From positions 30,868,369-30,932,368 of the forward strand of contig CM032127.1 in NCBI GenBank assembly GCA_018894105.1: a stretch of DNA of 64,000 nt, written 5' to 3'. The translations under genes were made by a program, and so were the position numbers. Positions 11,891 to 23,519 of the stretch are shown in pieces. Source of the DNA: Jacaranda mimosifolia. Its lineage: Eukaryota; Streptophyta; Magnoliopsida; Lamiales; Bignoniaceae. Below the pieces are notes generated by a model. That model worked only from the letters and a program-made list of their open reading frames with translations, was not told where the DNA came from and ran no database searches. Position 1 is the first letter of the stretch; each line of letters begins with the position of its first letter.

Positions 11891-12629
11891 TCTCTCAATG
11901 GTGGTACACCCTGTGGGCATCTCATTAGGGAATACATAAATAAACTCCCACAATAAAGATACAAAAACGCTAGGTAAATCGGGGTTAAGGTCAGTTTCAG
12001 ATAATAAAACTTTCTTATACCTAACCACTATCAGAGCTCTCTTGCCTAGGAAAGTATTCTTTAAATCTCTCTCTTTTGCATAGAAACATTGTTTTCACTA
12101 ACTCTTTCTTTTCACTTCCTTCACTTTTTTCATTCTTTGCTTTCTTTTCACTCACCAACTTCTTCTCTACTGCACATCCTTCTTTCTTGTTTGCAGTTAT
12201 ACAGCCACTCACCATTGGGCCTTTATCTTTATTCATGGCCTCTTTTCTCTCATTATTTTTTTAACCTCACTATGTAAACTCCTGCAAGAAGATTGTTGAA
12301 GTTTAATTTGGTCAAGGTAAACTTCCTTAAGTGATAGAGGTGCAAGAGTGACTTTCTATCCATTATGTTCAGATGAATATGTATTCTTGTATCCATCATA
12401 CATTACACGCCTGTCAAATTGCCATAGCTTACCCAACAACATATGGCCAGGCATGGATACTACATCACAAACAGCCTCTCACTATATCTCCCAATAGTAA
12501 AAGCTACCACAACCTGCCTAGTAACTTTCACCTCTCCACCATTCAACCATTGCAGCCTATATAGATTAGGTGTTGTCATACTTCAGCCCCAATTTCTCAA
12601 CTAAAGTGGTACTAGCCACATTAGCACAA
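11891..12629 (-). pseudogene. Gag-pol linker and protease zone, heavily decayed
   Basis: By position this should hold the aspartic protease and RT N-terminus of the reverse element. A short lysine-rich minus frame (12236-12021) fits a gag-pol linker, but I could not find an intact DTG/DSG protease motif. Frames on the plus strand here are shadows. Confidence 0.35.
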
Positions 12630-13985
12630 CTACCCGTATCTACACACCATACCACCTATTAAGCATCTAGTGTGAAATATATTTTCTCTTTGTTCTAAGC
12701 TTTTCTCATTAACATTCAAGTTCAATGCACACCTAGTAACAAGAGATTCGCCATGAACAACATGTTCAACATTATCTTCATCACTGGTAACATCCTTTAA
12801 AGGTGGCATATCATTATCACTACTATCTGACTTATTATCACCGTCAGACTCAAACATAATTTCACTACCCATAAGAATCATAGTTCTTTTTGTTTCGACA
12901 TTCAGATACATAATGACCTTAACCTTGACATTTAAAGCACTTAATATCCCTATGTCTGGAAGTAGTAGTGGAAGAAAAAGAATTAGAAATATCGTTTCGT
13001 GTAATGGACTTCTTAACTTTATTCCTTGATGTATCTAGCCCCTTCACCTTGGAACCTAAGCCCTCATCTATCATCTTTTCATCATATTTTTTCCATTTTG
13101 AACCCCAATTTGAGTTGAAATTCTGAAATGCCTGGGCTATCCCACTTTGCTTTTCTTGTTTCTCCACCCTCATGGCCATACTCACAAAACCCTCCATCTC
13201 CACATAATGTTGTAGGTCCACAACATCAGCAAATTCTCTATTCAAACTACTGATAAATCTAGCCATTGTCACTTTTGTATCCTCCTCTATGTTAGCATTA
13301 ATCATGAACATTTCTATCTCCTTGTGGTAGTCCTCAACTAACTTAGACCCTTGAATGAGTCTTTGTAGTTTTTTGTGCATTTCCCTATAATAGCAAAATG
13401 GAACAAATCTTTTCTTTATAACGCCCTTTATAGATGCCAAGTCTCAATACGTCTCTCACCATTCTTCCTCCTAGATTGCACTAACGGATCCCACCAAACT
13501 ATGCATAGTCAGCGAATTCAACCGCTGCTAATTTCACTTTCTTCTCTTCAGAGTAGTTAAGGCAATCAAAGATCAACTCTACCTTTCTCTACCACTCTAT
13601 GTATACTTCACCATCATTTCTACCTTTAAATGGCAAAATTTTCATCTTGATGGCATTTAAATTACTATGCCATCGAGCTTCGAATCTAGCTTCGGCCCTT
13701 CTATTCTTAGCTAAACTACTATAATCAAACTCATCCTCAAATATCTCTTGATTAAACCTATATGGAGGCCTATTTCGTCTACCATTCCCAAAAATATTCT
13801 ATGCCACCTCATTTCTCCACTCAGCCATCTCATCAAGCCTACTATTCAACTTCTGAAATTAGCTAGTAAATGCCATGTACATCACCTTAATGCCCTGTAC
13901 ATCACCTTTATATCTGAAGTCATATTAGCATCCTCATCAGAGGGTTCCTCACCCTCCCTCCTTGGAGGAATAATAATCATTTTTA
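12630..13985 (-). pseudogene. Ty3/gypsy gag relic (reverse element)
   Basis: A gag start (MIIIPPRREGEEPSDEDAN) lies at about 13982, with stops before the open frame 13440-12919. That frame has the retrotransposon gag core (KKLQRLIQGSKLVEDYHKEI) and a basic tail ending in CFKCQG. A stop follows inside the zinc knuckle, after which the same frame reads GHYVSECRNKK, so the CCHC knuckle is broken by one stop near 12917. The acidic segment 12911-12630 follows. The gag is recognisable but not translatable. Confidence 0.75.
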
Positions 13986-14506
13986 AAACCTGTAAGAAGT
14001 GTTAGCAAAATAGCCTCACAATAACACTCCCTCATATGTTTCACTTAAGTAGATGTGGACCTTCATGTTTGCACTTAATTCTAGCTTTTGCCCTCTTTAT
14101 GTGCTCACCTTTTCATGCCTTTTACCTTTCTCAACCACGATGAATGTTGCATGTCAGAAATCAAACTAATTCAATTCAAAGAAAATTCACAAATAGTATT
14201 TATATGGGAGTAGCAATGAAAAACCTGACAAAGAAAAAAAGGCACAAAGTCAAGAGGCAAAGTAAATGCAACCAACAAGGAAAATTATATTATGACACAC
14301 GAGAAAGAATGTGTATCATGTGATTTTTATGCAAACTAAGTAACAAGAATGCTATATGTTACTTATCTAATGTGAACAGATCCAAATTAGGCTAAAACAA
14401 AGAAAGAAAACACCAAGAATAAATAAAAATAACAGAACATAAAGTATGCAAAGAATTCAGTCAATCCTAATGGAAGGCCGATTATGAATCAATCCTAACC
14501 CAATTT
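13986..14506. other. Non-coding flank, nothing recognised
   Basis: This stretch lies upstream of the reverse gag where a 5' LTR and primer site would be expected. I see neither a primer-binding sequence nor similarity to the candidate 3' LTR at 8700-9136. Confidence 0.5.
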
Positions 14507-15690
14507 GTAACACCCCTAAAATTTGGTATTTTGGAAAATAAGAATTGAGAAGTCAAGATATTGATTGGTTGAATTTTATGGCTCAAAAAATAAATAAAAA
14601 GGACTTAATTGCAAGAATTTTGGAAGTTTTGGGATTTGCATGGAATACTTTCTTGGTAAAAGGTGCCAAAATAGGGGACTAACTAAGTTTAGGTCCAAAG
14701 TGAAAGGTTTTGAAATCTTGGTGGACCTAATTGTAAGCTAGATAGAAGTTTAGAGGGCTAAATCAAAATTTCTAAAAAGTTTCCCTATAAGTATGGCATT
14801 ATGCATTTTCACCCCCATTTTCTTCACCATCTTCACCGTGCACACTCCCTCTCTCCCTTCACCGGCAACCCCCATCTTCCTGAACCAAACCAACCAACTT
14901 CTTCCCCTTATCACCATGAACACATAGACACCACATGCACTATATTTCGACCTGTGAAGACTACCAAAAAAAGAGGTAGATTCTCGATCATGGTGGAGCT
15001 TGGCGGGTTCATAGATTTGGCAACTTTTTGCGGTGAACCAAGGTACAATTTTGACAGGCTAAGCTCGAGGGTCACACCGATAGCTTCAAATCCTAAAATA
15101 GACCACCAGCGGCGATGGAATCAAGCAAAAATTGTGTGGCAGTGAGCGGCGGCGCAATGAGTTTTAGGTGGCAATTGAGCTCAAATCTAACGGTATTTAG
15201 AAAAAAAAATTGCAGTGTTTGGTTAGTTGAGCTAAAAGGCTTCGATTGGTAGTAGAGTTGGCCTATTTTGATAGTGGCAATTCTGATATACTTTTTTTGC
15301 CTTGCTGCAGTGGTTCCAGTGGTGCCATTGGTTTTTGATTTTGAGGTCAGTTAAGAATCTTGGGTAATGATCAGAGTTGGAACTCATATATTTTATACCA
15401 TTTATTTCCTTATTGAATCTTGTATTATGTTAAGAAATGAAGGCATCGGTATATAAATTGTAACTATTTTCCCCATGCATAAATTATAGTATAGCTTAGT
15501 GGGCCCGGTCTGTATTACTCTATGATAAGTTTGGGTTAATTGAGTTAATCATAAGAGGAAAACCCTAAATTCTATATTATGTCAAAGAGGTTGAAGAATT
15601 AATATGAGAATTGGACTTATAGCCATGCATGTATGATTTTAACCATTTAGCGGACTCATATTTAGAATATTATGTGATGATCTTGGTTAA
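14507..15690 (+). mobile_element. LTR-like sequence interrupted by the pararetrovirus
   Basis: It begins tgtaacacccctaaaattt, the same class of LTR start as at 392. The 'aattgcaag', 'ggacctaattgtaag' and 'agagggctaaatc' phrases, a TATA-like cctataagta near 14784 and a C/T-rich leader follow in the same order as in the first copy. The forward frame 14801-15145 lies in that leader, as 806-1165 does in the first copy, and shares no convincing protein similarity with it. The viral sequence begins near 15700, so the LTR is probably interrupted there. Confidence 0.4.
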
Positions 15691-15699
15691 ATAAGTGGA

Positions 15700-16381
15700 T
15701 TGGGTGTTGAAAACCCTAATTTTATTAGATCTCCTTCAAATACATCTTTATATTCTCATATTTCACCTGTTGATGATGTTGATTTCCCCTCTAGGGCTTC
15801 TACTCCTCAAATTAGAGAAATTTCTTCAAATGAATATGAAATTCAACAAAATAAAGTGAATGAATTAAGAATTTCAAAAGATAATATTGCTAAAGGAGTA
15901 TATAATACTCAAGAACCGAAAATAACCGAGTCTGAAATGAATTTTTCTATTTAATGGATTTTGCACACAAAATTGATTTCAAGCCTGGATCTCCTGCCAT
16001 GCAACTTATCAAGAAAGAATTTGATTTACCTAGATGGGAACCATTTAAAAAATGGTGTTTTGAAAACTTCACACCAAAAGACAAAAAAAAATTCCAAGAT
16101 GAATTTTATTCTTTTGCCTCAAAAGAAAACAAATTATTCCTTTTGTCCCATGGTTTATAACTAATTATGTTGAAAATTATATTTCTATTATGGAAAGAAA
16201 TTATAGATTGAGTGGTGGACAAGTTTTAAGAGCTATCTACCCACCTCAACAACCTTTTCAGATTGACATTAATGATAAAATGTTATATTTCTCTGCATTT
16301 TAGAAACTCTTTGAGAATGAAACTCTTCAAATAACTACTGCCCAAATTAATAATTTAATTCAACAGCAAAAGTATGCTAAC
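15700..16381 (+). pseudogene. Caulimovirid polyprotein, N-terminal segment
   Basis: Two short frames (15700-15954 and 15954-16160) overlap at the stop/start. The first is Asn/Ser/Glu-rich. The second is rich in aromatic and lysine residues. A continuation to 16381 is broken by several stops. This segment has no counterpart in copy 2, which ends at the equivalent of about 16370. I could not assign it to the movement protein with confidence. Confidence 0.5.
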
Positions 16382-17660
16382 ATGTACCTTAATGTATTAG
16401 GAGAACAAATTTCATCTCTTCATAATAGAGTTAAAGGATTATATTCTTTAGTAAATCAAGTCAAAAATTTAATAAGTACCGCTAGACTTAATCAAGGTCA
16501 ACATCAAGAAGTCATAGCAGCCCCAAGTATACAGCCCCCTCCTGAAATTCATAACTTCAAATTAAAATCTATTAATGAATTAGAAAAATTATTTGATAAT
16601 AAATTCAAAGGAATGAAAATCAATACTCTTAATAAAGAATTTGAAGAAGGCATCAGTAATACTGGTAATTATAAAAGATATGTTTAAGATGAAATTAATA
16701 AAATTGAAAAGTATGCTGATAAACCTACTATGAGGATGCATTATTATCCTAGACCTATTCCTCAAGATGTCCTTCATGAAGAACAAGAATTTATTATAAA
16801 TAATAGTTATAGTGGAGAAAATATTTATGAATGGAATCTTGATAGTTATACTGAAAGACAAATTTATAATCTTGTTCATAAAATGCTTATGTATAGCACA
16901 ATTTCAAAAAATAATGGTAATAGTGATAAAGTTGTTGCTAATATGATTGTTGCAGGATTTACTTTCCAATTAAAGCTGGTGGGATAATTATCTTACTACT
17001 TCTAATAGATCTAAAATTTTAAATACAATTAAAAATGAATCGGGACATAATGTTAAAAATACTATTTATACTCTTGTTGTTAATATTATAGAACATTTTA
17101 CTGGAAGATGGTCTGATAATAGTGAAAATATCATAACTTTGCATAATGGTTTAAAATATCCTACTCTCACATCATATAGGTGGTATAAAAATACATTTTT
17201 ACCAAGAGTCATAGAACTCCCTGAGTCTAATAGTCCTCACTGGAAATCTAAATTTATAGATGAGTTGTCTTCTTTATTTGCTGAAAGAGTAAGAAAAAAT
17301 CTTAGAAAACAAGGTACTCATGTTGAATATGATAGTTATGAAAAACTTATAGGTACATGTATACAAGAAGGTTTATCCTTGTGTAATGAAATTAAATTAA
17401 ATCAACAAATTAAGAGTCATGATATTACAAAATAAAGACAATTAGATCAATTTTGTGGTCAATTTGGTATGGAACAACCATCCACTAATAAGCCTAATAG
17501 GCAGAAAAAAGAAGATAAAATATATAGAAAATCTTCTAATAGAAGAAAATAGAAGAGAAGAGAAAAAAAAAAGAAAAAAGAAAGAAAAAAAGAATAGAAA
17601 AGAAAAATAGAGCTTGTTTTAAATGTGGTAAAATAGGCCATTATGCTGATAAATGTAAAA
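16382..17660 (+). pseudogene. Caulimovirid coat-protein-like region with CCHC knuckle
   Basis: The segment reads as an N-terminal coiled stretch, then the capsid-like core around 16800-17400 (ENIYEWNLDSYTERQIYNLV is a recognisable part), a very basic Lys/Arg run at 17515-17610 and a CX2CX4HX4C knuckle at 17615-17656 (CFKCGKIGHYADKC). The basic run plus knuckle is the RNA-binding tail typical of pararetroviral coat proteins. Copy 1 is broken by a stop at about 16686 and others after 16985; copy 2 is open at the first of these positions. Confidence 0.75.
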
Positions 17661-17689
17661 TGAAGAAAAAAATTAATAATCTTAATATT

Positions 17690-18227
17690 GATGATGAGTT
17701 AAAAGACATTCTTTCTAAATTACTCTTAAATTCTGAACAGAAGATATTTCTAGTGATGATAGTTTAGAAAAAAATTCTGAAAAATCTTTGGCATCTAAAG
17801 AATTAAAGGCATTAGAAAGTGAGAATTATATTTCTGAAAAAGAATGTTGTGATTCATGTCAACAAGGAAATCCTTGTTCTAAACAAGATAGTGATAATGA
17901 AGAATTGTATAAAATTCTTGCTCAACTCAATGATTTAAATATTAATGTTTTAAGTAGTGAAAATATAATGGAACTTCTAAAATTTATAAAAGATCTAGAA
18001 ATTAGATCTAAAATTATAGATCAAATTGAAAATACTCCTAGTACTTCTTCTAATAATTGTGATAAAAATCAAGAAATTTATACTTCTCCTAAACCTTATA
18101 CTATGGCTGAGGTTGAAAGACTTTTAAAACAAAGACAAAAAATTGAAACTCCCACTACAGTTCAAGATTTGACTATTGAAATTAATAATTTAAAAAATGA
18201 GATTCATAATCTTAAACATGAAAATAA
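17690..18227 (+). pseudogene. Acidic, coiled-coil linker of the caulimovirid polyprotein
   Basis: An open frame 17788-18279 (163 codons) is rich in Asp, Glu, Asn and Ser, with a Cys cluster (CCDSCQQGNPC) and a C-terminal heptad-like part (TIEINNLKNEIHNLKHENK). It lies between the zinc knuckle and the protease. After codon 146 the frame runs into the MITE at 18228, so its last 17 residues are not viral. Confidence 0.6.
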
Positions 18228-18666
18228 GGCTTTGTTTGGTTGTAAACCCCTAATACATTTTCCAACTCCCAAAACTTAAACAAATAAACACTACACATTC
18301 CTTAATCCCACTCCCAAAATACAAAATTTATTCCCAAAAAATACCTACTATCCCCAACTCCACACCATTCCCCAAGGCACCACACATTCTTTCATCATTA
18401 CAAATATATACATATACTACCACTCATACAATCTATATATACACATATAAACAATTTTAAAATGTTCATTTCACCCCCAAACTCAACAAAAAAGTCACTG
18501 ATATGACATCTTGTCCCCCCAAAACACAAACAAACAAACTATTTTCTCCCAATTCATTCTTCCAAAACACAAACAAACAGCTATCACATTCCCCAACTCT
18601 ACTACCCAAAATCCATTCACCCAAAATATTTTGAGAGAATGGCCCAATTCACAACCAAACATAGCC
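18228..18666. mobile_element. Tourist-like (PIF/Harbinger) MITE, 439 bp
   Basis: The segment begins GGCTTTGTTTGGTTGT and ends ACAACCAAACATAGCC, terminal inverted repeats matching at 15 of 16 positions. It is flanked by TAA on both sides (18225-18227 and 18667-18669), the 3-bp duplication expected for PIF/Harbinger. Copy 2 of the virus has no such sequence at the equivalent site near 26910-26920. It has no ORF and is AT/C-rich internally. Confidence 0.88.
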
Positions 18667-18699
18667 TAAGTTTCCTGATGAAAATTTTCTATTTTAGAA

Positions 18700-19170
18700 A
18701 ATAATAATAAAATTATGACTTTTCATGATAAAAGTTTTGATGAAATAATAAGATTTCCTAATGATGATAACTTTCTTCATACTCTTGACATGATTACATC
18801 TCAAAAGTGGTTTATAAAGATCAATTTACTTATTGATAATAGATTTCAAAAAGAATTAACTGCTTTAGTGGACAATGGAGCATATTTAAATTGCATTCAG
18901 GAAGGAATTATTCCTACCAGGTATTTTCAAAAAACTACCCACTCTCTTAGTTATGCTAATGGTCAGAAACTAGATATTCAATATAAATTACCAAAAGCTT
19001 ATATTTGCAAAAATAATAATTGCATTCCTACAAGCTTTTTACTTGTAAAAAATATGACAAATCAAATTATACTTGGTACTCCATTTTTAAAAAAAATATT
19101 TCCTATCAAATATATCTATGAAAATGGTTTTATAGGAACTTTTGAAGAAAAAGAAATAAATTTTTAGTTT
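18700..19170 (+). pseudogene. Caulimovirid aspartic protease region, copy 1
   Basis: Open frame 18715-19167 (150 codons). The catalytic loop is read as TALVDNGAYLNCI, where retropepsins have D-T/S-G-A; the second position is Asn. Copy 2 shows VDN at the same place, so the Asn predates the separation of the copies or is natural to this virus. The C-terminal strand (IILGTPFLKKIFP) fits the conserved ILG motif. A stop at 19165-19167 separates it from the RT. Confidence 0.75.
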
Positions 19171-20335
19171 ATAGCTGAACCTTTTACTAGGATTCTTCAT
19201 CAAATCCATGATTTGCTAATAGCAAAAAATCATCAAATAAATTTTCTTAAAGAAGAAATAAATATTTTAACTATTGAAGAAAAACTTCAAAATCCTAAAT
19301 TACAGGATAAAATTAAATTAATAATTAATAAATTTTCTTTAGAAATTTGTAATGATCATCCAAATGCTTTTTGGAATAGGAAGAAACATATTGTTAATCT
19401 TCCATATGAAGAGGATTTTGATGAAAAGAAAATTCCTAATAAAGATAGACCATGTCAAATGAATTTTGAATATTTAGAATTATGTAAAAAAGAAACTGCT
19501 TCTCTGTTACAAAAAGGTTTAATAAAACCTTCTAAATCTCCTTGGTCTTGTACTGTTTTTTATGTTAATAAACATTCTGAACAAGAAAGAGGAATACCTC
19601 GCCTTCTTATTAATTATAAACCTCTTAATAAAGTTTTAAAATGGATTAGATATCCAATTCCAAATAAAAAAAGATTTACTTGACAGACTCTATGAAGCTA
19701 TTATATTTTCAAATTTTGATTTGAAATTAGGATATTGGCAAATTCAAATTGTTGAAGAATACAGGTATAAAACTGCTTTTAATGTTCCAATAGGACAATT
19801 TGAAATGAATGTTATGCCATTTTGTCCGAAAAATGCTCTTTCAGGATTTCAAAAAATTATGAATGATATATTCATTCCATAGAGTGAATTTATAATAGTC
19901 TATATTGATGATATTTTAATTTTTTTCTAAAACTATAAAAATACATTTTAAACATCTTTATATTTTCAAGAAAATTATTATTCAAAATGGTTTAGTTATA
20001 TTTAGACCAAAAATGAATCTTTTTCAAACAAAAATTAGATTTCTTGGTCATAATATAGAAAAAGGGAAAATAATTCCTATAAATAGAAGTATAGAATTTG
20101 CTTCTAAATTCCCTGACAAAATTATAGATAAGACCCAATTGCAAAGATTTCAAGGAAGTCTCAATTACATTTCTACTTATTATAAAAATCTTGCAGAAGA
20201 TACAGCAATCCTATATGATAGATTAAAAAAGATTCATAAACCATGGTTTGAACAACATACTGAAGCTATTAAAAAAAAATTAAACAAAAAGCTAATAATC
20301 TTTCTTGTCTTATGCTTGCTAATCCAAATTGAGAA
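19171..20335 (+). pseudogene. Caulimovirid reverse transcriptase, copy 1
   Basis: The frame 19213-19683 has the RT start (LLQKGLIKPSKSPWSCTVFY) and the IPRLLINYKPLNKVL block. A frameshift at about 19680 separates it from the palm. The YIDDIL catalytic box is visible near 19901-19918, preceded by an in-frame stop at 19880-19882 and followed by an extra T causing a shift near 19922. The thumb and connection continue in 20013-20345. Copy 2 (26126-25557) is open across the corresponding palm. Confidence 0.85.
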
Positions 20336-20728
20336 AAGATTATAGAAACTGATGCATCTGATGTTGGTTATTGAGGTATTTTAAAACAAATACATCCAAA
20401 TACTAAACAAGAATATCGTGTTAGATTTTATTCTGGAAATTGGAGTAATAGCCAGAAAAATTATGCTACTATTGCAAAAGAAATTCTAGCAATATTAAAA
20501 TGTGTCCTAAAATTTCAAGATGATTTATATAATCAAAAGTTTATTATAAAAACAGATTGCCAATCAATAAAATATTTGTTTAATAAAGATTTTAAACATG
20601 ATATTTCTAAGCAAATGTTTGCAAGATGGCAAGCTCACTTAGCTCTATTTGATTTTGTTATTCATTATAAAAAGGGTTCAGATGATAATCTGCTTGACTT
20701 TCTCTCACGTGAGTATTTACAGGAATGA
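20336..20728 (+). pseudogene. Caulimovirid RNase H, copy 1
   Basis: The reading ETDASDVGY, then KEILAILKC, then IKTDCQSIKYLF gives the D-E-D catalytic order of RNase H, ending LLDFLSREYLQE and TGA at 20726-20728. A stop replaces a conserved Gly near 20373. The terminal TGA overlaps the ATG of the next ORF (ATGA at 20725-20728), a spacing used for reinitiation in caulimovirids. Confidence 0.85.
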
Positions 20729-22099
20729 TCCCACGAGGAAGGGGTCAAAACTTCCCCTCTAATAGAGGAGGAAGTGGAGGAAAAACAATTATACAACATG
20801 GATCTCAAAAGCTTATAGCTGCCAATATTGCATCAGGAAATATCTCAAATGATCCTTTATAAAAGGAGTTTCTTGAATACAAGAAATAGAAAGATCAACA
20901 AGAAGGTAATACCTCATGTGCTAATATTGTTAATAAGGAAGAAAATGGTGATTTTTCCCATTATGAGAAAAGTTTATCCAAAGAAGTAATACTACTTTTG
21001 AAAACAAAGATTTACAATGGCAGAATGAGCTATGGACCTTAATGCAAAGGTACCTTGATACAGCATCATATGTTGCAGGATCATATAAACAAAGAGTGCA
21101 TTATGAGAATATACTCATAAGTACAGGATCCTGTGAAATAAATCATTTCTATCGGACTAATAGTCGATCTATTTATAATTTTAGTAAAATTATAATAAAA
21201 ATATTATATCTTCTGAAGAATGGGGAATTAGTACCCTTAGAGAAAAAGAATATTTTCATTAGGAGTTAAATACTCCAATTAAATTCAATTATTGGGTTTA
21301 TATTGAGGCATTTAATAAAGCCTTATTATATGAAAATTCAAAAAGAAAACATTCTTGTTTTACTAAGGTTTGCTCAGAAGTTTATAAACGAGAGCTACCA
21401 AATTGGTTTCATGAATGGTGGATTAATTATGGTCCATCAATAAAAATTCTTCCAAAACCTTTTAAAGGTTACTAGGCAGAATGGGTGAATTGTTCATCAA
21501 AGCTTATTAATTTAGAGCATCAAAATAAATGGATTGAGGGAATGGCCCCTATGTATTTCTTCATTGAATTCTCTATTCCATGGATTTGGAAGTGAACTCC
21601 TAAAGTTGATCATACCCAACAAAATATCCCTTGCTTGGGAAGAATCTTCTTCACAAAATTTTAGAACAAAATACTTCTGAAAGAAAAAGAGACAGGAGTA
21701 TATTATGGACACGAGACATTGGATCGAATCTAAGAAAAAAATACAGAATATCAAGAACTGATAAAGGCAAAGCAAAAGGAATCTCTCAATCCTTTTCAGC
21801 ATATTATAAGAAAAATGCAGATGAAGAAAGGAGTAATCTCCGAAGAAGAAATGGTAGAATCATATATTGAAGAAATGAAGAAAGATTTAATGAAAAATCT
21901 TGATGTTGAGATGGATAATAAGTCAAATTTGTCAATGGAAACCGCTTCAAAGGGAGAAAATCAATATAATTGTCTTGCTGGAGAATCTCAAGATCCTTAT
22001 GAGAATGAAGAACTTTCAGTTGAAGATATTTTTGAGAATTTGAAAGAAACTCTTAAAGATAATATCAAAAACAAATCTAAAGAATCCACCAACCGATAG
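20725..22099 (+). pseudogene. Caulimovirid downstream ORF (ORF2), unknown function, copy 1
   Basis: It starts in the ATGA overlap with an Arg/Gly-rich opening (MIPRGRGQNFPSNRGGSGGK). It is broken by many stops and shifts but can be followed to 22099, ending in an acidic Glu/Lys/Asn-rich tail (frame 21815-22099). The same ORF is present in copy 2. Its position matches the translational transactivator of CaMV and the uncharacterised ORF2 of florendoviruses. I do not recognise a domain, so no function is assigned. Confidence 0.6.
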
Positions 22100-22224
22100 G
22101 AATAACCTGCCAACTACAATTTACTATAGACTTTTACAAAGTTATTTTTGTAATAGTACTGTTCGGACGCAAAAATTTTGCAAAAAAATTCTTTATTCTT
22201 TTTGTAGCATCCGGCCCAAAAGTC

Positions 22225-22232
22225 TATAAATA
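22225..22232 (+). promoter_or_regulatory. TATA box of the pararetroviral promoter, copy 1
   Basis: TATAAATA follows the end of ORF2 by about 125 bp, after a stretch ending 'cggcccaaaagtc'. Copy 2 has TATAAACA at the mirror position. A TATA box after the last ORF is where caulimovirids start the pregenomic RNA. Confidence 0.6.
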
Positions 22233-22692
22233 GAGGGCCTCTTCATTAGTTTCGGTAAGAACCCCCTAAAGCCTAATTATCCTTCCTTAAAAATATTCTG
22301 TAAATTTTTCATCTTTTTAATATTCATATAATTAAAGCTTGGAAGTCTTCAAAGTTTTCCATGTATTCTTAAATTTTCTGTATTGTATTAATATTTCTAA
22401 TTTTTTATCTGTAAATTAGCTTATATGATAGGCTAATTTAATTATGTGTTGAGCTACATAATTCTTTACACTAATTTGGCATGATGATTCTCTATTATAA
22501 GGATAAGTGTTTGGAAATATTTGAAAAGATATGAGGGTTTCAGGTTTCAGGATCTAAACAGGCAGTTTAATTATGAATTTTGGTTTGTGTCTTTGTTTTG
22601 CCCGCTGTTGCCGTGGAAGGCGTTTAGGGCTATGTTGTGGCTTAACTAAATTCATGATCAAGCTTGAGAGTTTGAGATCCTGAGTAAAACGT

Positions 22693-22933
22693 CGCATAAA
22701 TGGTTGGTTCTTGCCTTTACTCCTTGAATTTCAAACACCTCCTTGAACTGCCTAAATGGTTGGTTTTTGCCTTTACCCCTTGAATTTCAAACACTTCCTA
22801 ATCCTCTATCCAATGGCTAGTTCTTGCCTTTACTCCTTGAATTTCAGACACCTACTTGAACTACTTAAATGGCTTATTTTTGCCTTTACTCCTTGAATTT
22901 CAGACACTTCCCGATCCTTTTCCAAATTAGGCA
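22693..22933 (+). repeat. Spacer of the giant inverted repeat: four alternating ~56-bp units (A-B-A-B)
   Basis: Units begin with aaatgg-tggtt-ttgcctttac near 22698, 22753, 22811 and 22866 and share ccttgaatttcaaacac or ccttgaatttcagacac. The first and third end in cttgaactgcct / cttgaactactt; the second and fourth end in atcctctatcc / atccttttcc. The array is therefore a dimer of about 113 bp repeated twice. It occupies the whole gap between the inverted arms. Confidence 0.85.
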
Positions 22934-23393
22934 GTGTTTTACTCAGGATCTCAAACTGTCAAGCTTAATCATGAATTTAGTTAAGCCACAACAAAGCCCT
23001 AAACGCCTTCCATGACAACAGCGGGCAAAACAAAGGCACAAACCAAAATTCATAATTAAACTACCCATCTAGATCCTGAAACTTGAAACCCTCCTATCTT
23101 TTCAAACATTTCCAGACACTTCTCCTTATAATATGAGAATCATCATGCCTAATTAGTGTAAAGAACTATGTAGCACAACACAAAATTAAATTAGCCTTTC
23201 ATATAAGCTATTTTACAGATAAAAAATTAGAAATATTAATACAATACAGAAAATTTAAGAATACTTGGAAAATTTTGAAGACTTCCAAGCTTTAATTATA
23301 TGAAAATTACAAAGATGAAAAATTTACAAAATATTTTTAAGGAAGGATAAGGACGCCTTAGGGGTTCTGCCCCAAACTAATAAAGAGGCCCTC

Positions 23394-23401
23394 TGTTTAT
23401 A
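23394..23401 (-). promoter_or_regulatory. TATA box of the pararetroviral promoter, copy 2
   Basis: On the minus strand the block reads ...aaagtctataaacagaggg, matching copy 1 (tctataaatagaggg) with one change inside the TATA word. Confidence 0.5.
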
Positions 23402-23519
23402 GACTTTTGGACTGGATGCTAAAAAAGAATAAAGAAATTTTTTGCGAAATTTTTGCGTCCGAACAGTACTATTACAAAAGTAACTTTATAAAAGTCTACA
23501 GTAAATTGTAGCTGGCAGG

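Larger units (their letters stand above)
15691..22692 (+). mobile_element. Endogenous caulimovirid (pararetrovirus), copy 1
   Basis: In order on the plus strand: an N-terminal part of the polyprotein, a coat-protein-like region, a CCHC knuckle, an acidic coiled region, aspartic protease, reverse transcriptase, RNase H, a second downstream ORF, and a promoter block. There are no LTRs and no integrase, and the coat-like region plus this order place it in Caulimoviridae. The layout of one long polyprotein followed by an ORF of unknown function resembles Florendovirus, but the genus is an inference. A movement-protein domain was not recognised. Many stops and frameshifts make it non-functional. 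An inverted second copy follows at 22934-28772. Confidence 0.85.

Noticed and set aside
12076..12277. Plus-strand Ser/Phe-rich ORFs
   Set aside because: Shadows of the lysine-rich gag-pol linker of the reverse gypsy element.
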